From NCBI GenBank assembly GCA_021325025.1, contig JAJPHZ010000040.1:19110-83109 (forward strand): DNA of 64,000 bases, in the 5' to 3' direction. Origin of the DNA: Pseudomonadota bacterium (GTDB lineage Bacteria; Desulfobacterota; Binatia; Binatales; Binataceae). The notes under the pieces are model-generated. The model saw nothing but the letters and a program-made list of their open reading frames with translations. It was not told the DNA's origin and did not search any database. A program made the translations under genes and the position numbers. Every line of letters begins with the position of its first letter. The first letter of the stretch is position 1. Shown one piece after another: positions 62,532 to 64,000 of this stretch.

Positions 62532-62625
62532 CGTCTGATACCGTTTTCCCGCGAATTTAGCTATATTCTACACGATCGACGCTTCGGTGTCATGGCGTCA
62601 ATTGGCGGAGGTCAAACCGATAACC

Positions 62626-62790
62626 ATGACGCTCGACAAGGGCAAGGAAACTAAGGGCACGTACCGGTTCGATGCGCCCGATCCTAACGCGGCGATCGCA
62701 AGTGTCTATGTCGGAAAGACCGCTTTCGAGGGCGGGTCGGCGCCTGAGCGAATCGTACCAACCGTGGCCGCGGCCGATTCGGATCATTAA
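62626..62790 (+). CDS. Small conserved hypothetical protein
   Basis: A 54-residue protein from ATG 62626 (a GTG at 62587 would give 67). The pattern MTLDKGKETKGTYRFD, IASVYVGKTAFEGG and a final P-E-R-I-V strand recurs in short single-sheet proteins of unknown role. GGAGG lies 14 bases before the ATG. It ends 27 bp before the next gene, implying co-expression. Confidence 0.55.
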   Translation: MTLDKGKETKGTYRFDAPDPNAAIASVYVGKTAFEGGSAPERIVPTVAAADSDH

Positions 62791-62817
62791 ATCGCCCCAG
62801 CCTGGAGGAACGCGAAA

Positions 62818-63468
62818 GTGCTCGTGAGAATCGAGGAGCGTTGTGCGGAGGCCGAGGCAAAGAACGAGGCGATGGGAGCGGGCGAGTACCTGAGGTGCTC
62901 ATACTCGTCCGGTAAGCCAAGTCCCGATTTCACTGAACTCAAAGAAGCCCAGTACTTTTGCATCTTTGCAAGGCAATACAACGAGGTGCTTTCGCCAAAG
63001 CTTGTTTGGGTCCGTCGCAACCAGCCCGGGTCGGGTCGCGCAGACTTTACGGTCTACGACGAGAACAAGTGTTACTTGCGCGACATCGAAGTCACCGCGC
63101 TGTTCTCGACGCCAGCAGTGAAGGATCCGTCCGGGTATCAGGATTTTTCACCCTATCCGATTCAGGAAATTGCGCCGGACGCGATGCTGCTGGACATTGA
63201 CAACCCGCGCCCTGGATACAAACCGTACGCACGGCTTCCGCACATAATTAAAAAGCATTTGAGAAGCGACTATCCGCCGTACTGGCTTGTGATTTACGAC
63301 AACGAGCACGGCGTGGAGCATCCGAATTTGGCCGACCTGGGGAACCGCGTGCGATCGATTCTTGACCGGCCCGGCAAACGGGGAAAGATTCCGCGCGGCC
63401 TTAAAGAAGTATGGGTGTTTGATATGCCGAATGCTGCTGGGGCGACCCTGCTGAAGGCTTGGCCCTGA
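62818..63468 (+). CDS. Unknown protein with a PD-(D/E)XK-like motif
   Basis: A 216-residue soluble protein, GTG start 9 bases after GGAGG. The central stretch GSGRADFTVYDENKCY then LRDIEVTALF resembles the D...E-x-T core seen in divergent restriction-fold proteins, where Lys is replaced. No other nuclease sign is clear. The remaining text (PIQEIAPDAMLLDIDNP; YWLVIYDNEHGVEHP) matches nothing known to me. Coupled with the small upstream gene in the accessory region. Confidence 0.6.
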   Translation: MLVRIEERCAEAEAKNEAMGAGEYLRCSYSSGKPSPDFTELKEAQYFCIFARQYNEVLSPKLVWVRRNQPGSGRADFTVYDENKCYLRDIEVTALFSTPAVKDPSGYQDFSPYPIQEIAPDAMLLDIDNPRPGYKPYARLPHIIKKHLRSDYPPYWLVIYDNEHGVEHPNLADLGNRVRSILDRPGKRGKIPRGLKEVWVFDMPNAAGATLLKAWP

Positions 63469-64000
63469 GTGGCCGGTCCAGCGGCGCGGGAAACCTGCGT
63501 AGGGGGAGACGTGGCGAGAATGAGAAGGCCGTCGGGGGCGAGCGCCGCGCTCAACGTATTGTGCGCACACGAAATGGAGCTTCTTCGCGACCGTAGTAGC
63601 CTGCCGCACCGCACTGTGAACGGAAGCTCCTTGTGATGGCGGTATAGCTAGTCGGCTTTAACGCCGAACTTCTGCGCCGCTTCCTCCACGGGGAGCAACC
63701 GCTCGGTGCGTCGCGTGTTGCGATGCTTTGGAGCCCCGATGGATGAATTCATTCGCGGCAAGAGCCGTTGAGAATTCGATCGCCGTGCCGTTGACACGGT
63801 CGCTCTTCAAACATTGATCTATTGTGGCAGCGCGAGCTCCGCGGGGATGCGTCGCTCGCGCCGGCGCGGAGCGTCGCCGGACGGATACGGTTCGGCGCGC
63901 GCTCGAATTTCACGGCCGGGAACGTTTGCACGGGTTGAGAGCGAAGGAACAGAAATCATTGAGAGGGATGGGCCGCGTTTTCAAGCGCGGCTCAGTTTAC
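63469..64000. other. Gap with no convincing gene
   Basis: This 532-bp stretch shows only short open frames with no coding pattern. On the minus strand a 34-codon frame ending at 63648 (TERLLPVEEAAQKFGVKAD) and the overlapping frame NGTAIEFSTALAANEFIH look like two frames of one decayed gene, but I do not recognise it. Confidence 0.4.

Noticed and set aside
63749..63931. 60-codon minus-strand frame near the right edge
   Set aside because: Arg/Ser-rich with no conserved pattern; better explained as decayed or non-coding sequence.
1..64000. CRISPR array, tRNA or rRNA genes, including tRNA(Sec)
   Set aside because: No spaced direct repeats and no T-loop consensus with a matching acceptor stem were found by eye; a covariance search would be needed to be sure.

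Overview
The window is high-GC, densely coding bacterial chromosome, most likely part of a metagenome-derived or poorly cultured soil or aquatic lineage. The gene mix is dominated by acyl-CoA and xenobiotic-type catabolism: many family III (CaiB/BaiF) CoA-transferases, acyl-CoA dehydrogenases, MFE-2-like short-chain dehydrogenases, an F420/FMN luciferase-like oxidoreductase, two amidohydrolase-2 proteins, an EthD protein, an SCP2 protein and an enoyl-CoA hydratase. This resembles Binatota/Desulfobacterota-like genomes, but that placement is inference; no rRNA or other phylogenetic marker is present.

Layout. 1-6.7 kb is a minus-strand catabolic cluster (SDR, fused CoA-transferase, amidohydrolase, then a split CoA-transferase pair). 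6.8-16 kb is mixed: HI0933-type flavoprotein, secreted aspartic-protease-like protein, flavin monooxygenase/ACAD, RraA-like protein, a peroxiredoxin whose catalytic codon is UGA, a secreted beta-propeller, NTF2-like, esterase and EthD genes. 16-27 kb has SDR, hydrolase and LLM oxidoreductase, a LemA-TPM-TPM operon, a frameshifted glutamine amidotransferase, crotonase and a second amidohydrolase. 27.2-37.4 kb is one tightly spaced minus-strand run: a four-subunit 2-oxoacid:acceptor oxidoreductase with a fused GltD-like flavoprotein, an amino-acid dehydrogenase, then three cell-wall genes (deacetylase, DUF4015 hydrolase, beta-lactamase-NamZ fusion). 37.6-57.3 kb holds a family I CoA-transferase, Nudix, type II pantothenate kinase, a second split CoA-transferase pair, a LolC/E-type permease, two tandem dodecins, selA, bioB, MFS and RND-adaptor transporters, a stand-alone CoA-transferase and an acyl-CoA dehydrogenase. 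From about 57.7 kb the character changes: an IS3 orfA remnant interrupts a decayed LLM gene, and a less GC-rich accessory region follows with a 1239-residue nuclease-like/P-loop NTPase protein, a VapBC-type module and two unknown genes.

Main points. (1) The gene at 11876-12322 is a selenocysteine peroxiredoxin candidate: an in-frame UGA sits exactly where the peroxidatic Cys belongs, a SECIS-like hairpin follows, and selA is in the same window. (2) Family III CoA-transferases occur three times in the order domain lacking the catalytic Asp then domain keeping it, twice as adjacent genes and once as a single fused protein; this suggests obligate pseudo-heterodimers. (3) The 57.9-61.7 kb protein has the layout of an anti-phage STAND-type effector. 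(4) Several intergenic gaps hold long perfect inverted repeats, including four hairpins in a row at 27081-27231. All domain calls are by eye from motifs; no search was run.
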